Of a DNA stretch of 64,000 bases, positions 24,001-35,805 are shown piece by piece. The notes under the pieces were generated by a model. It had not been told where the DNA came from and did no database searches. It was given only the letters and a program-made list of their open reading frames with translations. Each line of letters begins with the position of its first letter. Within the stretch, counting starts at the first letter, position 1. The position numbers were made by a program, and so were the translations under genes. Origin of the DNA: Akebia trifoliata (lineage: Eukaryota > Streptophyta > Magnoliopsida > Ranunculales > Lardizabalaceae); the NCBI GenBank assembly GCA_017979445.1, contig CM030711.1, forward strand, positions 47,601,560 through 47,665,559, written 5' to 3'.

Positions 24001-27000
24001 TTTACTTTGAACTGATATATCACAAACTAACATTGGACAAATGAACTTATGTGAATTGAACCAATGGAAGAGTTGACATACTCTATGCTGTTCTCTGAAG
24101 AAAGATTCAAATTATAACTAGCCACTGGCTTCAGCTTCTAGCTCTATCAAGGAATCATCTTTTTGATGTTCACCCAATTTTTGAAATTTATTTTAGTTAG
24201 CTATTACTTTATTATGATTACATTAATTCAATTTCTACTTCATGCTGTTCAGCCTCGAGCAAAGCTATTACCAAGGAATTGGAGCGGATCGATCATCTAT
24301 TCAATTCTTATGCAAATAGTTCCTCTGGGATGATTGAGTAAGTGTATACCATCCAATTATATAATCTTCATAGTTGTGTTGGAATCTGCATAAAGTTCAA
24401 AACTTTAGTCACACCTTTAATTGCTTCCACAAAGATTTTGCATTTTGTTGGGGGAACATTTCTATATTTTAGATTGATTCATTTATGATCTTATCCCATC
24501 TAACAAACAAATATTGGACCTTTAGCTCCCCAAAAGGTTTTTTTTTTATAACCACCCATTTGAAACAACAGCAACTTTAACTTCTCAATGACAGTCTTTA
24601 GAAACCCATATTTGTCGTTGAAAATCCTGGAGCTTTTTTCTTTCCAAAGATAAGTATGGTTTTTTCTCTTTTAAAGGCAAACTTGTCTTGGTCTCATACC
24701 ACAGTGTTCCTAGGACAGGGATAATGGATCAAAAGAAGCTCCACTCCACTATGTGGATCTTATCCAAAACAGCCATTCAAAGTAAGAAATATACTTTGAT
24801 CTACCTAGGAGATTCACATACCAAAGAAAGCATCTCTCCGCATCTCGTGACTTTTCTCTCATCATCATCATCGATGTAGGACTCTGTTAAGACACACTAG
24901 AAACCTAGCAACTATGTGCACTTCCCAATCATTAATATTCTTGCGATATTTGGGCATCATGCCATCATATTCCGACTCCCTTAATAGATCTCTTAAACTG
25001 CTGAATTTTGCTAGATGAAATGAAATGAAGGATTGGAAGTCCTGACAAAGAGTGCACTCCCCACTCCAAACACTGTTCGAAAACTTGACCTTGTCACAAA
25101 TTACACCTCGAATTTAATCCATTTAGAGAAACTTTGATATACTTATTATTTTCCAAACTTTCATCCCACTGAAGAAAGGACTACATTGCTGTCCCAGTCA
25201 AAATTCCTGTCTGTAAATGCCGATAACAGCTCTTGTCCATAAATTTCCTTCTATCGCTCTAGCTACTTACCTAATAAAGATGTATTGGCTCTCTCGAGAG
25301 ACTACAAGTCTTCCTTTGTGTTTTTGGTTTACAAATTGTTTTCCATTTGACAAGGTGATATTTCAAAGACATATCATTCCACAGAAACATTTTTCCATTT
25401 TCTGCATGTGGTATGCAACAAAACCTGGGATACCGAAAAGAGAGAGGAAGTTGTATGTGGGAGGACTCAATGGAGTACTCCAAGCAAGTCTAAGCTTTCA
25501 ACTTTTTAACAAATACCCTTTCTTACTAGAATCCAAACTTGCTCAAAACAAATCTTTCCACAGTTGAGTCCTAGGAAGCTTTAAGTGGCAATGCTAGGTG
25601 ATATGCCGTAAGTCTCCTGAGTTTACAACCCAGGTTTCCTGCTTTCTCATGGATATTATCAATGTCTCCTATCACAAACACCTCTTTCCTAGAGAAAGAG
25701 TTTGTCATTCTTTTTTTTTTATCTGTAAGAGTTTGTCATTCTGAGATGAGATTGCTTTGAAATTAGCTCAAAATGCAAAATAAGTACCCTGAATGATTAA
25801 AGCCGGACAAAAGAAAATAATGTCATTGGAAAACTGTGATATTTAATCAGGCCTCTACTCCATTAAGAGAAGCATCAATCATACTACCTAAGATGACTTA
25901 AAGCTTCTATGACTAACAAAAAAGGAGAGGAGGTCACTTTGACAAAGATCTTTACAACTTTGGGAGAAAGAATGACACTCTTTAGTCATAAAATAGAGAA
26001 AGGGTAGTTCAAAGTGGAATGTAGGTATATTTAACTGATTCTCTGGAAATCCAATAGCCAAAACATCTGTTAGGTTTAGGCTGTGTTTTCTCATGTAATG
26101 TTAGAAGCAGAGGTCTGAATTCTAAATGAATTGGGCTCATTCTTTGTTTTGTTAAATCGTGGTGGAAGGAGGTTCTTAGAAGAAGGGTGTCTCTTTCTCA
26201 TAAGATCACTATAGAGGATCTATGGCAATTTTTCAAGGATTTGAAGTTTTCTACCTACTATATTTGTTGAAAGGTCGTGAGGAGGTGGATCTCCAATCTC
26301 CATGCCTTACTGGGATTCAAAATTGAACACTTTAGTCCAATTGGCGTGTCAAAGTTTCTCACAATTTTACATTTGCCTTGAACAGCCCAGAGGGAATTGA
26401 AGCACTTTGTTCAGATGTGGAAGTGGATCACACTGATGTCAGAATATTGATGCTTGCTTGGTAAATAATTTCTTGTCAACTTCTCATTTCTCATGTTTGC
26501 TCATTTGTTTTTTCATGTTTTTATCACATAACTGGCCAAATGTATTTGTCAGGAAAATGAAATCTGAAAAGCAGGGATATTTCACCCTGGTATGCTACAC
26601 CACTCTTGTATACATTAGTCTGGATACCTCTTTTAATTGAATCCTTTGTTGTTACTTTGAATTGTTATTCAGCTAATGTATCCTTATATTCCTGGTTGCC
26701 AAGTACTCGGCATGTGAAACACCAGATTTCATAATTAACTTCTTTTAGTGGAAAAGATCTAAAGTGGCTATTTTATGTGTTCTTATGTTCTTGCTGAAGG
26801 TACCTACCTTAGATCTTCTCTTCCTATTAGTTTTTCTCCACTTACAACATGAATCCACTCCTTAACAGGATGAGTGGCGAAGAGGTCTCAAGTCACTACG
26901 AGCTGACACTATTAGTAAATTAAAGAAAGCACTCCCAGAGCTGGAGAAAGAGGTAGTTGATTCTTATTGGTTGGCCTTTTGAATGTTAACTGTAAATATA

Positions 27001-28165
27001 GTAAGCATTTCACACTTTTAATAGTTGCTTCATGATGATTCTGTTCTTCTATTATCCTCAAAGGTTAGGAGGCCACAAAATTTCGTGGATTTCTATTCCT
27101 ATTCCTTTCAATACTGCCTAACAGGTATGTGGCGCTGTACAGTCTCTCCTTTAACCTGAGTTTAGAGGGAAGTGTCACTTTTTTATCCAGTATCAATTCT
27201 TTTTTACATCTTGTTATTAATTGTATCAGAGGAGAAGCAAAAGAGTATAGACATTGAGAGCATTTGTGAACTGCTAGATCTTGTTTTAGGGTCTGAATTC
27301 CGTCCTCAGATTGATTTTCTTATCGAGTACCTTAAGGTTAGTGATACTTTTACCTTATGGTTCTCCTAGAGTTAAGATCCACTATTCTCTGGTCAATTTC
27401 TACACCCACATCTCCTTATGTACACAATGGGAGCAATGTTGTCTTTCTTTTTGAATTGCATTGCAAAGTTTTCTGATTGAATCCTCCTTATACAATGTGT
27501 ACTCTGCAGAACCAGAATGATTACAAGGTTATAAACATGGACCAGTGGATGGGCTTTCTTCGTTTTTGCAATGAGGTACGATCTTTTCTTCTTTGTTTTC
27601 TAATACATTTTCATACTTATGCTTTTTTTTTTTTTTTTTTAATTTTGTTTCTTCTTGTCAATTGTGATCCAATCTCGTCGTAGTTTCTATCTTTATTTGT
27701 GCTATATTAATTGTGCAAGAGGATGAATAAAGAAGAATAGTTATGTCATAATGGATAAATAAGCCATTCTCCTCACCTCCCACCTTCCCAACTCTGACAT
27801 TGATCAGATTGGATGCCCCTCACCCCTCAAATCAATAACATTCTCCCTGAGATTCCTTTCGTGGCTCTCTTCCATTGGTGGGGCCCAACCATGATGTAGT
27901 ATATATTTAGGGAATAGCGATTTTCTCGCGTCCTAGGAAAAAGTTGTTCTGAATCTGTTTTCCATTGCTCTGGAGTCCTACCTAATCATTTTGTATGCTA
28001 TGTAAACATGCAGACTGACCTCTTTGTTTTGTTTTACTTTATGTTTATTTTATTTTTTAAATTGTGCAGATAAGCTTCCCGGACCTTAACAACTATGATC
28101 CATCCCTTGCTTGGCCCTTGATCTTGGACAATTTTGTCGAGTGGATGAGAGCGAAGGGGATTTAG
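21027..28165 (+). CDS. DCN1-like cullin neddylation factor
   Basis: Nine exons: 21027-21111, 24253-24337, 26386-26460, 26553-26589, 26869-26952, 27064-27124, 27230-27336, 27510-27575 and 28070-28165. All junctions are GT..AG, and the 696 bp keep one frame (231 residues). The N terminus is short and Ser-rich. From about residue 30 the protein is a DCN1/PONY (DUF298) domain, with SKAITKELERIDHLFNSYAN, PEGIEALCSDVEVDHTDVRI, LMLAWKMKSEKQGYFTLDEW and KVINMDQWMGFLRFCNE; it ends in ISFPDLNNYDPSLAWPLILD followed by FVEWMRAKGI. The family promotes NEDD8 transfer from the E2 enzyme to cullins and so activates SCF-type ubiquitin ligases; the acidic C-terminal patch that binds cullins is present. No UBA domain precedes it. 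It closely resembles Arabidopsis At1g15860 as I recall it. Introns 1 and 2 are large and hold repeat relics. A TATTTTAAA motif near 20883 is a possible TATA element. Confidence 0.95.
21710..22240. repeat. Degenerate transposon-like stretch in intron 1
   Basis: GGATCCGAATC-type words recur on the left (about 21750-21890) and, complemented, on the right (about 22060-22210: 'cagatccggtccaaacccaaccc'). This resembles the subterminal repeats of non-autonomous hAT elements. No clear ends or target duplication were identified. Confidence 0.35.
22716..22850. repeat. 38-bp tandem repeat, 3.5 copies
   Basis: Units start near 22716, 22754, 22792 and 22830 (the last is partial). Each reads GAGAGCATAATAAGCATACT and then 'ttgtgattccaacacatt', with one to four differences. 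It lies within intron 1 of the DCN1-like gene and contains no spacers. Confidence 0.95.
24690..26100 (-). pseudogene. L1-type LINE reverse-transcriptase relic
   Basis: Read against the host gene, short frames match the plant L1-type ORF2 in order. Near 25822-25833 FSND stands where the catalytic FADD of the reverse transcriptase should be. Further on come LGCKLRRLTAYHLALPLKAS (about 25570-25650), then LWNDMSLKYHLVKWKTICKP (about 25310-25390, the 'FLW...KFHLVKW..VC.PK' block), then VWSGECTLCQDF (about 25040-25075). Frames shift repeatedly and stops interrupt it, so it is dead. It occupies most of intron 2 (24338-26385). The 5' part of ORF2 and any poly(A) tail were not identified. Confidence 0.8.
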
Positions 28166-29645
28166 ATTCAACTTCTTCTGGTGGTCTTGCATCCCCACTT
28201 TCAACCATTTACTCATTAAAGAAGGTCCTACATAATCACTGATAAAACCCAAATTTTCAATCTTTGATAAGTTTTTTCCTTAAATTTCATGGTCAAACAA
28301 ATATTAGAGTAAAGATCGGCTAACTACAAAGCATCTCATAAATTTTTATCCGTGTGATACCGCAGAGAAACTCATGGAGCTTCTCAAGAATCCTTTTCAC
28401 TTGGAACTCTTGCCAGAGGCCATCCTCTTAAGGTGACCCTTAATTATTTGGCTGGAGATGCTTGATTGAGTCTTGAGACATTTTGGACCGTCACTTTTGC
28501 AGTCCTAATGTTTTAGTGTCAAATTGGTTAGCTGTTCCTCTGTTAAATTATCATCAAATATTTATTGGTTTTGCATTTCTCAATAGCAGACTCGATCATT
28601 AACATCTAAAAGTGCTTCTGCAGTAAAACTAAGAAATTGATAAAATATGGCTTGCCCTGTTTTACAAGAATTCTGGAAGCATGGTTTCGAAAACCTGCTG
28701 TAGAGGTTGATCATGTGATGCTTTCTGAGTTGATGAATAAAATCATAAAATGTTGCAATTTAAGGGGTGGGCCAAAACAAAATCTTCTGTAACCGCCAAC
28801 TCTTTTAGTGAGAGTCTGTCATAAAATCAGTTTTTTTTTTTAATCATAGAATTTACCGAATTGGGATGAAATCGACAAATTAATAATTTATGATTCTATC
28901 GTCCTCAATCTTCTTTCTTCTTCCAACTTTCTTGTATTTTGCATTTTCAAAAATATAAAACTTGATTTTTTTTCTACATCCCTTTGGGGTAAAATTACCC
29001 ATCAATCTCAACATTTTATCTTCTTCAACCTTCAAAATCTGAAGAACAAGATAAGATTGTTAGGGATCAACAGAAGATGAATTTTTTGTTGAAGCCCCAA
29101 AACATCATTTGTAAGAATTTTTTGCAGAAGCCCCAACTTGGTTAGTTTAGTGAGATTAGCCATTGTTAGCTGTGTATCAAATTCAAAATAATTCAGTAAC
29201 GTTACAAATCAAGGTTATTATTACTGCTAGGCACGCGAAACTGGTTACTGGTGGTCTGTAATTAATGGGTGAAAGTGGCTTTTGAACCTAAGTCTTATGA
29301 CCTAAAAAGATATGGCATTGGAAGCCTAATTTGAAGTTTCTTATTGAACGTATCAATAGAAACATTTAGATTTCACTTGAGATGAAATATTAATCTCAAA
29401 ATATCAAAATTTTAAACGTTTTGATCACTTTTTGAATAGTCTCAGAAGTGTCTTAGTTTTTCTCCTAACCATGGTCACAAAAATCGCTTGAGTTTTCCCA
29501 AAAAATTGTAAAATTCTTCAAATGCAAGAGTAGCCGATCAATTCAGTGGAACAATGAATTAATCGATAACTTTTGCAATTGATCCTGAAATATGGTGAAA
29601 TTTTTACCCTTCCAACCTAAAAATTTGTTTTCTTCAACATGCAAA
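28166..29645. other. DCN1-like 3' flank and spacer
   Basis: Likely 3' untranslated region for the first few hundred bases, then AT-rich DNA. No further gene or clear mobile element was seen. Confidence 0.45.
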
Positions 29646-29880
29646 GGTGATTGCGAGGTCCAGTGGAAGCTTCATAAAGTGGTGAAGTAACTCAGAATGC
29701 TAATGCAAGGTTTTGAGGAGGTTGATATAGATTTTGGTTACTGAGAAGGCAACGGAGTGGCTGATTTTCTTGCCTCCGTGCTTACTCTTGTCCACATGTA
29801 GGATAGAAATTAGTTTATGGGCAGTCAGTCTTACGTGAGATGCTAAATCTTGTGGACTTTTCTGGTTGGTGGTCCGTCTA
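29646..29880 (+). pseudogene. RNase H-like (RVT_3) retroelement fragment
   Basis: One frame reads VQWKLHKVVK, stop, LRMLMQGFEEVDIDFGY, stop, EGNGVADFLASVLTL. The EGN.VADFLAS block is the C-terminal signature of plant RNase H-like domains found in LINE ORF2 proteins. After a frame change, LREMLNLVDFSGWWSV follows, as in the usual tail of this domain. It has several stops and no other domains, so it is a short relic. Confidence 0.6.
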
Positions 29881-30579
29881 ACCCTCTCTTAATCTTAAAA
29901 ATAATAATAAAAATCTCTTAGGATGTTGACGATGATGGATTTTATATTTTTCGATTTTTGACGAGGTTTTAACGAATTTATCCATATTAATCGAATTGAA
30001 GCCCCCACCCTCATTTTCAGTTTAATCATAATCATGACTATTGTTATTGAAATTTTATAGTATGTATCCGTCACCACTATCTCAATCCACGTTCTTTTGG
30101 GTCCTCTCACTCACTTTTTTGATATCTTCAACTTGCATATTTCCTTTTAGTCAAAAGTGTGCAATTAGCTGGGTTGGGTTGCAATCATCGAAAATGGAGC
30201 ATTTGTGAGGAGATCCTGAACGAATCTGTCTCACACAAATATCTTTAGAAGAACGTAACACAAGTAAGGTTTCCTTCAACCAACCCTGGCTTTTGGCCTT
30301 TCTTGCGTGTCCCAAAACATATTAATGGGTTTAAGAAGGACTACCCAACCTACTCTTGATGTGGATTTGATAACTGTCAAAGAAGACCAACCAAACCAAG
30401 AAAGTGGCCACTACAAAGGTTAGGTCCTTGGTTCGTACTTAATTGGGAAAATCAACAATTGAGTTTATTACTTATTTCATATTATCGTTTTAAAACTTGT
30501 TGACTGACCTCAAAACTCAGCCGAGTCGGTTGAACTTATCAAAATTTTAAGGTGTTTCAAAATAAAGAGGAAAATGCTA

Positions 30580-30712
30580 TAGTGTCTGTGCAAGACACAG
30601 AGTTGACACGGAGATGTGTATGGAACCATAGATGCTTTTTCTCAAGATATGAGTGAAAAGCATCTATGGTTCGAGCACACCTCTACATCAGCTCAGTGTC
30701 CTGCATGGTCAA
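30580..30712. mobile_element. M1-type foldback MITE
   Basis: The left arm 'tgcaagacacagagttgacacggagatgtgtatgg' pairs with the complement of 'gagcacacctctacatcagctcagtgtcctgca'. The core is the perfect hairpin ACCATAGATGCTTTTTC and AAAAGCATCTATGGTT. The outer ends differ from typical M1 copies. Confidence 0.7.
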
Positions 30713-31452
30713 AAAAAAAAAAAAAAAAGGGTCGATTTCTAGGTTGAGTTGCACAAAAATCAACCGATTTAAACTGGATCTCGAGAAAATCAGGATGGGG
30801 TTCAATTTATATTCAGCTGAAATCCCTTATACCCAATTAATCCCATTTTCACTCTACCAAGTCAAGCGGGGATTGGCGCCAAATCTCGGAACCATGCAAT
30901 GTAGTCCTCTAGTGTAGAATATATACATTGTTTATGTAATTGTAAGACAAATATGTGTGTGTTGGGATGCCTTAATTAGTTTTAGGAGATCTAATCACTT
31001 CGACAAAGACAAGGAGCAGAAGGAAATTGGATATAAGGGGTTTGTTTGATTAAATTAAGAGGTATTTTGTTTGGTTGGCATAGTTGGAAAGCAATGAAGG
31101 TTGGAGATGACTTGAAAAAGAAGGATTAGGCAAGAATAGTGTGGTTGGCGTGTTGAGGGAATCCTTGCACATGGTGGGTTCCCCTACTTGCTTTGTTTGA
31201 AGCTTAAACAAATAAATTATTCCTCAACTTTTCAAGTTGATGTGACCCACATAGGGATCAATCAGGCCCACCTCTTGAATGGATTATGGTCCAAAATTCA
31301 TGCCACTTTTCAACTTCCATTAAGAGCCAAAACTTTGATTGGCTTCAAGTGAGAAAAGAACACATTTGATTGCCAAGATCAGATTAATCTCCATGAACTA
31401 CAAAACCATGGTTAGCAATTCGGGGGGGAGAAAGACAATTGGAATTTTTTTT

Positions 31453-31562
31453 AAGAAAATGATTTTCTGACGCCTTCCTCTGATAATACACGCCCCTTGA
31501 TGTAACATGGGCTAGAATCATATATTTCATCGGGATACACAATTGTACATATTTATGGGGGG
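31453..31562. mobile_element. M2 MITE, left half only
   Basis: GAAAATGATTTTCTGACGCC, then 'acacgccccttgatgtaacatgggctagaatcatat' and GGGATACACAATTGTACATA match the left half of M2. The sequence then stops near a 22-bp T-tract (31581-31602). The right half is missing. Confidence 0.75.
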
Positions 31563-31650
31563 TGTACGAAAATGACGGGGTTTTTTTTTTTTTTTTTTTT
31601 TAAGAATATGGCAAAAACAAAAATATATAGCACAAATAAAAAAATATATA

Positions 31651-31842
31651 TAAGTCGTGATTTTCTGACACCCCCTAACGTGGCATGGGTTAGGACCATA
31701 GATTAGTTTCCCTCGGGATACACAATCGTACATCCCCATAAATATGTACACTTGTGTATCCTGATAAAAAGAATCTATGGTTCTAGCACATGCCACATCA
31801 GAGGGCATGTGTCAGACAGGGGCGTGAGAAAATAATTATTCA
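31651..31842. mobile_element. M2 foldback MITE
   Basis: The left arm AAGTCGTGATTTTCTGACAC, AACGTGGCATGGGTTAGGAC and 'catag' pairs with 'ctatggttctagcacatgccacatcagag', ending in GTGAGAAAATAATTATTC. The core holds GGGATACACAATCGTACATC and 'tacacttgtgtatcc'. About 192 bp. Confidence 0.85.
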
Positions 31843-31899
31843 AAAATAAATATGTTCGATCATATATTTTTCTGAGATGACTTATCCAATATGTTATGT

Positions 31900-32106
31900 G
31901 TAATGATTTTCTAACTCAATCTGATATAATAACTCAACTCATTGACGTGGCATGTCCAAGAACCATAGATTTTTCCCTCGGGATACACAATTGCACATCC
32001 CCATAAACATGTGCAGTTGTGTATCCCAAGAGAAAAAATCTATGATTCTTGCACATGCCACGTCAGTGAACTTTTGAATTATTCAATCAGATTGTATTAC
32101 AAAACC
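31900..32106. mobile_element. M2 foldback MITE, variant arms
   Basis: The inner arms GACGTGGCATG and CATGCCACGTC and the core GGGATACACAATTGCACATC / 'cagttgtgtatccc' are M2. The outer arms 'ctcaatctgatataataactcaactcattgacg' and their complement 'tcagtgaac...attcaatcagattg' are specific to this copy. Confidence 0.8.
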
Positions 32107-32184
32107 AGCATTCATATTTTATAGGTCAAGTGTATGTTTTCATATTTTTTTTATCTATCAGAAAAATGAAAACTCAGGCGTATC

Positions 32185-33415
32185 AACTAAGGTGTTGTTT
32201 GTTAAACTGAAAAAATAAGTGCTGAATAGCATTAAATACTGAAACTTATAAACGCTAAATTTAAATGCTGAAAAAGTTGTTTGTTTAGATGCCGAATCAT
32301 GTTTGTTACACATTACTGAAATTAGTAAATTTTCTTTGTTACCCTTACAATCATATTATACTTTGTTTGCATGTTTCAAATGCCTATTTCTTATCAATCA
32401 TAATAAAATATATTATTTCTTATAAAATTAAAATACAATTCATTTTTAAATAATAAATAATACTCAAATCTTCAATTTATAAATAATAATTTCTATTTAT
32501 AAAAGTCCACAAATTTTAAATTAAAAATAACAATGTCATACAAATCACCAAAATTTGAAATCAACATTAAAAGAACTTAATTTTGGATGAATAATTTTTT
32601 ATGGAAATGAAGGATGTGTAATTATAAAAACATCCTATGAATTAATAAAGGCAACCTACATCATAGCCAAATTTTTTTTGTTTTATATGGGTTAAAGTTT
32701 TTTGAATGAGCAAATTTTTAGTGAGGATGGTCTGTATGGTCTAGAGATCATCCTCACCAAAAATCAGTCAATTTTGAAACTTCTAATTCGTCAAAAATAG
32801 TTTTTTATTTTTATTTTTAAAATGGACGATTTACGGTTCTTGAACTTGTTTTGATAAGGTTAAAAGTTTTAGGATATGCTGATTTTTGGTGAAGATGATC
32901 TCCTTGTTATAGAGATCATCTTCATCAAAAATCAACTTATTCCAAAACCTTTAACCCATATAAGACAAAATAATTTAGCCATGGTGTGGGTTTATTAATT
33001 TGTGAGGTGCTTATATACTAAAAAGGAGATCATCCTCACCAAAAATCAACTCATTTCAGAACTTTTAACCTATATAAGACAAAATAATTTAGCCATGGTG
33101 TGGGTTTATTAATTTTTGGGATGCTTATATACTTATCCATGGGATATAAGAGGTAATATCCTTTTAAGAATAAGGGCATACTTGTCCATGCTCAAAAAAA
33201 TGAAGGGCATACTTGTCCGTGTCCAAAAAAGCGAAATGCTTACCGCTTCAGCACTTTTTTTCAGCATAAAAATAATGCTGAATTTTTTTCACTTATTTTC
33301 AACAATAAGCGCTGAAAATATAGAGTAAATAAACGTGTTATTTTGACAAAAAATGCTGAATTTAATTTTTTTCAATAATAAGCACTGAAAAATAGCGCAA
33401 ACAAACACTGCCTAA
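32185..33415. mobile_element. Long inverted-repeat element with nested insertion
   Basis: The left end 'aaggtgttgtttgttaaactg...aataagtgctgaa' pairs with the right end 'ttcaataataagcactgaaaaatagcgcaaacaaacactgcctaa'. Extra 'aatgctgaa' / 'ttcagcatt' units lie within both arms. The middle (about 32660-33136) is occupied by a foldback of the F-type, with 'gtgaggatggtctgtatgg...gagatcatcctcaccaaaaatca'. No transposase frame was found. Confidence 0.65.
32909..33136. repeat. 114-bp direct duplication
   Basis: Two head-to-tail copies with a period of 114 bp (start points 32912 and 33026 for 'gagatcatc'). Both contain ATAAGACAAAATAATTTAGC followed by 'catggtgtgggtttattaattt'. It lies within the right arm of the nested foldback. 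Confidence 0.85.
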
Positions 33416-34207
33416 GTATTGTATTTTTTGATATAAGATAACTAATTTTTAATGATCTAAATATTTATTATTTACATAAAAATATAAATCTTGAGTGATC
33501 ATCTAAAAGTCAACCTTTCAACAATAAAAATTATAATTATATATTTATAAATGTATATTAAGAAATAATTGTATTTCAATTTAAATGGTTTGACTAGTTT
33601 GAAAATGACTTGGATGAGTCAATTTTTGGTATAAGACGGTAGGGGAGCGAGAAGAGTCAAAATACAGGGTTTTAAAATCATGTGTATAATAACATCGTCA
33701 TCATGATCATCAAAGTCTTATCTATCTTAAAAATTTGGATCTTAAATGATTCGAGAAATCTGAAATATGTGAATTTTTTCCAATATAATTTTATGTTTTA
33801 GAAATATCAAATAATATGTACAATACGTAATAGGGGTATCAATGGTTACCCATTTAACTAAAATCGAATCAGAATTGGAATCGAAAATCCTATTTTGATT
33901 CTGTTTTTTTTTTTTTTTAACCGATTCGAGCTGATGTAAAATGAAACCGAACTAATAAGAATTGAAATCGTTAGGTTCTATCCAATTTTTATAATATGGA
34001 TGGTTTAAGGTATTATTTTATTTTAAAATTAATGAATGTTATATAACGTTCTTCAAATTTTCATACAAATTATAGATTGAAGCTTAAAATGAAGTATCTT
34101 TTCTAAAAAAATTATTACTCTTAAATAAGATAATTTTTTTATTTTTGAAAAAAAATCATTAACTTATATCTTAGTATAGCAAATTTAACTAAGTTAATAA
34201 TTTTGTA

Positions 34208-34381
34208 AAAAGTCGTGTTGGAGTGACCTCATATCATACATCTTGATGTGAAAGTGGATATGAACCATTTATGTTTTTCATTCGTATATTGATGAAAAAT
34301 TATCTATGGTTTCCATACACTTTCATGTCTGGGTGTACGATATAAGGACCAATCTTGAGGTCACTTCAACATTATTCTTTT
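34208..34381. mobile_element. M1 foldback MITE
   Basis: The left end AAAGTCGTGTTGGAGTGACC pairs with the right end 'gaggtcacttcaacattattctt'. The arms run through 'catacatcttgatgtgaaagtggat' and its partner to a core of 'accatttatg...tctatggttt'. About 174 bp. Confidence 0.85.
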
Positions 34382-34404
34382 GTAAATAAAATGTTAATTA
34401 TTTT

Positions 34405-34594
34405 AGTCTTGTTGGAGTAACATTGAAATGTACATCGTGAGGAATATTTCTGATGTGGATGTGTGTTAAAATTGTAAACATTTTTCATCGAGATATAAGT
34501 GAGATCTCGATGAAAGCATCTAGGATTTTAACACACATCCATGTCAAAAATGTCCCTCACGAGGTACATTTTAATGTTACTTCAACGTTATCCT
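34405..34594. mobile_element. M1-related foldback MITE
   Basis: The left end AGTCTTGTTGGAGTAACATT and right end AATGTTACTTCAACGTTATC are M1-like. The middle arms 'gaaatgtacatcgtgaggaatatttctgatgtggatgtgtgttaaaat' and their complement differ from M1. The core keeps 'tttttcatcgagatataagtgagatctcgatgaaa'. It begins only 24 bp after the previous copy. Confidence 0.8.
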
Positions 34595-35676
34595 AATTTT
34601 AAAAAAAAAAAAAATTTATAGTATTTTGAATATATTTTTTTTTCTCATTTGATTCTTGAGAATGGGAGGGGATGGGTTCTTGTGTTTTTGGACAATTCGG
34701 ATTCTATTTATTTTGAAATTGAATTCGAAATCAAGAATCAAAATCAAACTAAATATAATGATTATGATTCTAGCTTCTAAGATCTTAAGTTTTTAGGCAC
34801 CGACGCTTACTGACACTCGAAGACTTCGAAAGTACGTACATAGCTAGTCAATTGGAGACAAGAACTGCAAACCAGAGGAACTATTATTAAAGTGGTCCCG
34901 ACTGTAGAACTTTAATACAACATCCGGGTTTAAGAGTTTGCCAGCAAGCAACTTCAATGGTCCGAGTCAACCGGTCAAGCCATGGTTAGATGGTTCAGTT
35001 TGATGGTTCCTTCATATTTCAGGGCCTTTAAAAACCATTTAATTTGCAAGAAAAATTATCTGACTTTTTATAGATAACGTTCAACGACGTATAAAATGAG
35101 TTTGACTCGCTGGATTTTCCAAGTCAGCAATCCGAATTAATAATAATTTTTTTATTTTTCTATTTTAAAAGTAGTTTACTTTGAATTGTAGAACTTTCGT
35201 ACATGTAGTAGTGCACGACCATGACTCATTCCACATTTGAAGTTCAACGTAAGGTCTCAATCCTACTACGTAGAGAAACACTCCCACACATAATTGGATT
35301 CCATTTGAATGATCCTAGCCATTGATCAATCACATCAAATAAATTAGATTTAATTGTCATAAAAAAAAAAAAAGTCAAATAGGTTTAAATTATATGATTC
35401 TAGATTCTTAATTTTCTAGATAATTAGGAATTATTTGTAATACGATAGGAATCTTTTACCCATTCTCGTTTTACTATCGTACAATAATTCATATTCTAGA
35501 CGTTGATACTTCCATTTCCGATATAGAGACTAGCCTCAACGTATTTGAGGCTCTCCATCAAATGAAATGGATCCCTAGGAAATATATGTACTGATCCTTA
35601 GAAAATCTATGCATTCTCTCTCAACTTGAACGTCTGTTAGATTTCATGCAACAAATCTCATTCAAATTAAATTAAT

Positions 35677-35779
35677 TGAGTTGTGCTGAAGTGACCTCAG
35701 ACTGGAGCCTCATATTGCACTTCTTGACGTGAAAGCGGATAGGAATCATAGATACTTTTCACTTAAGCATTATTCAACT
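35677..35779. mobile_element. M1 MITE, internally deleted
   Basis: The left half is M1 (GAGTTGTGCTGAAGTGACCT, 'cttgacgtgaaagcggataggaatcatagatacttttcactt'). It jumps directly to the right-end motif 'agcattattcaac', so most of the right arm is missing. Confidence 0.7.
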
Positions 35780-35805
35780 TAATTTTATATAAATAAAAAA
35801 TAAAA

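Noticed and set aside
25217..25567. 116-codon plus-strand frame in intron 2
   Set aside because: It is the shadow of the minus-strand LINE relic, whose reverse-transcriptase blocks explain the openness of the stretch.
33828..34800. A hAT element starting TAGGGGTATCAATGG
   Set aside because: The left end looks hAT-like and GAATCGAATC-type words occur on both sides, but no matching right end or 8-bp duplication was found.
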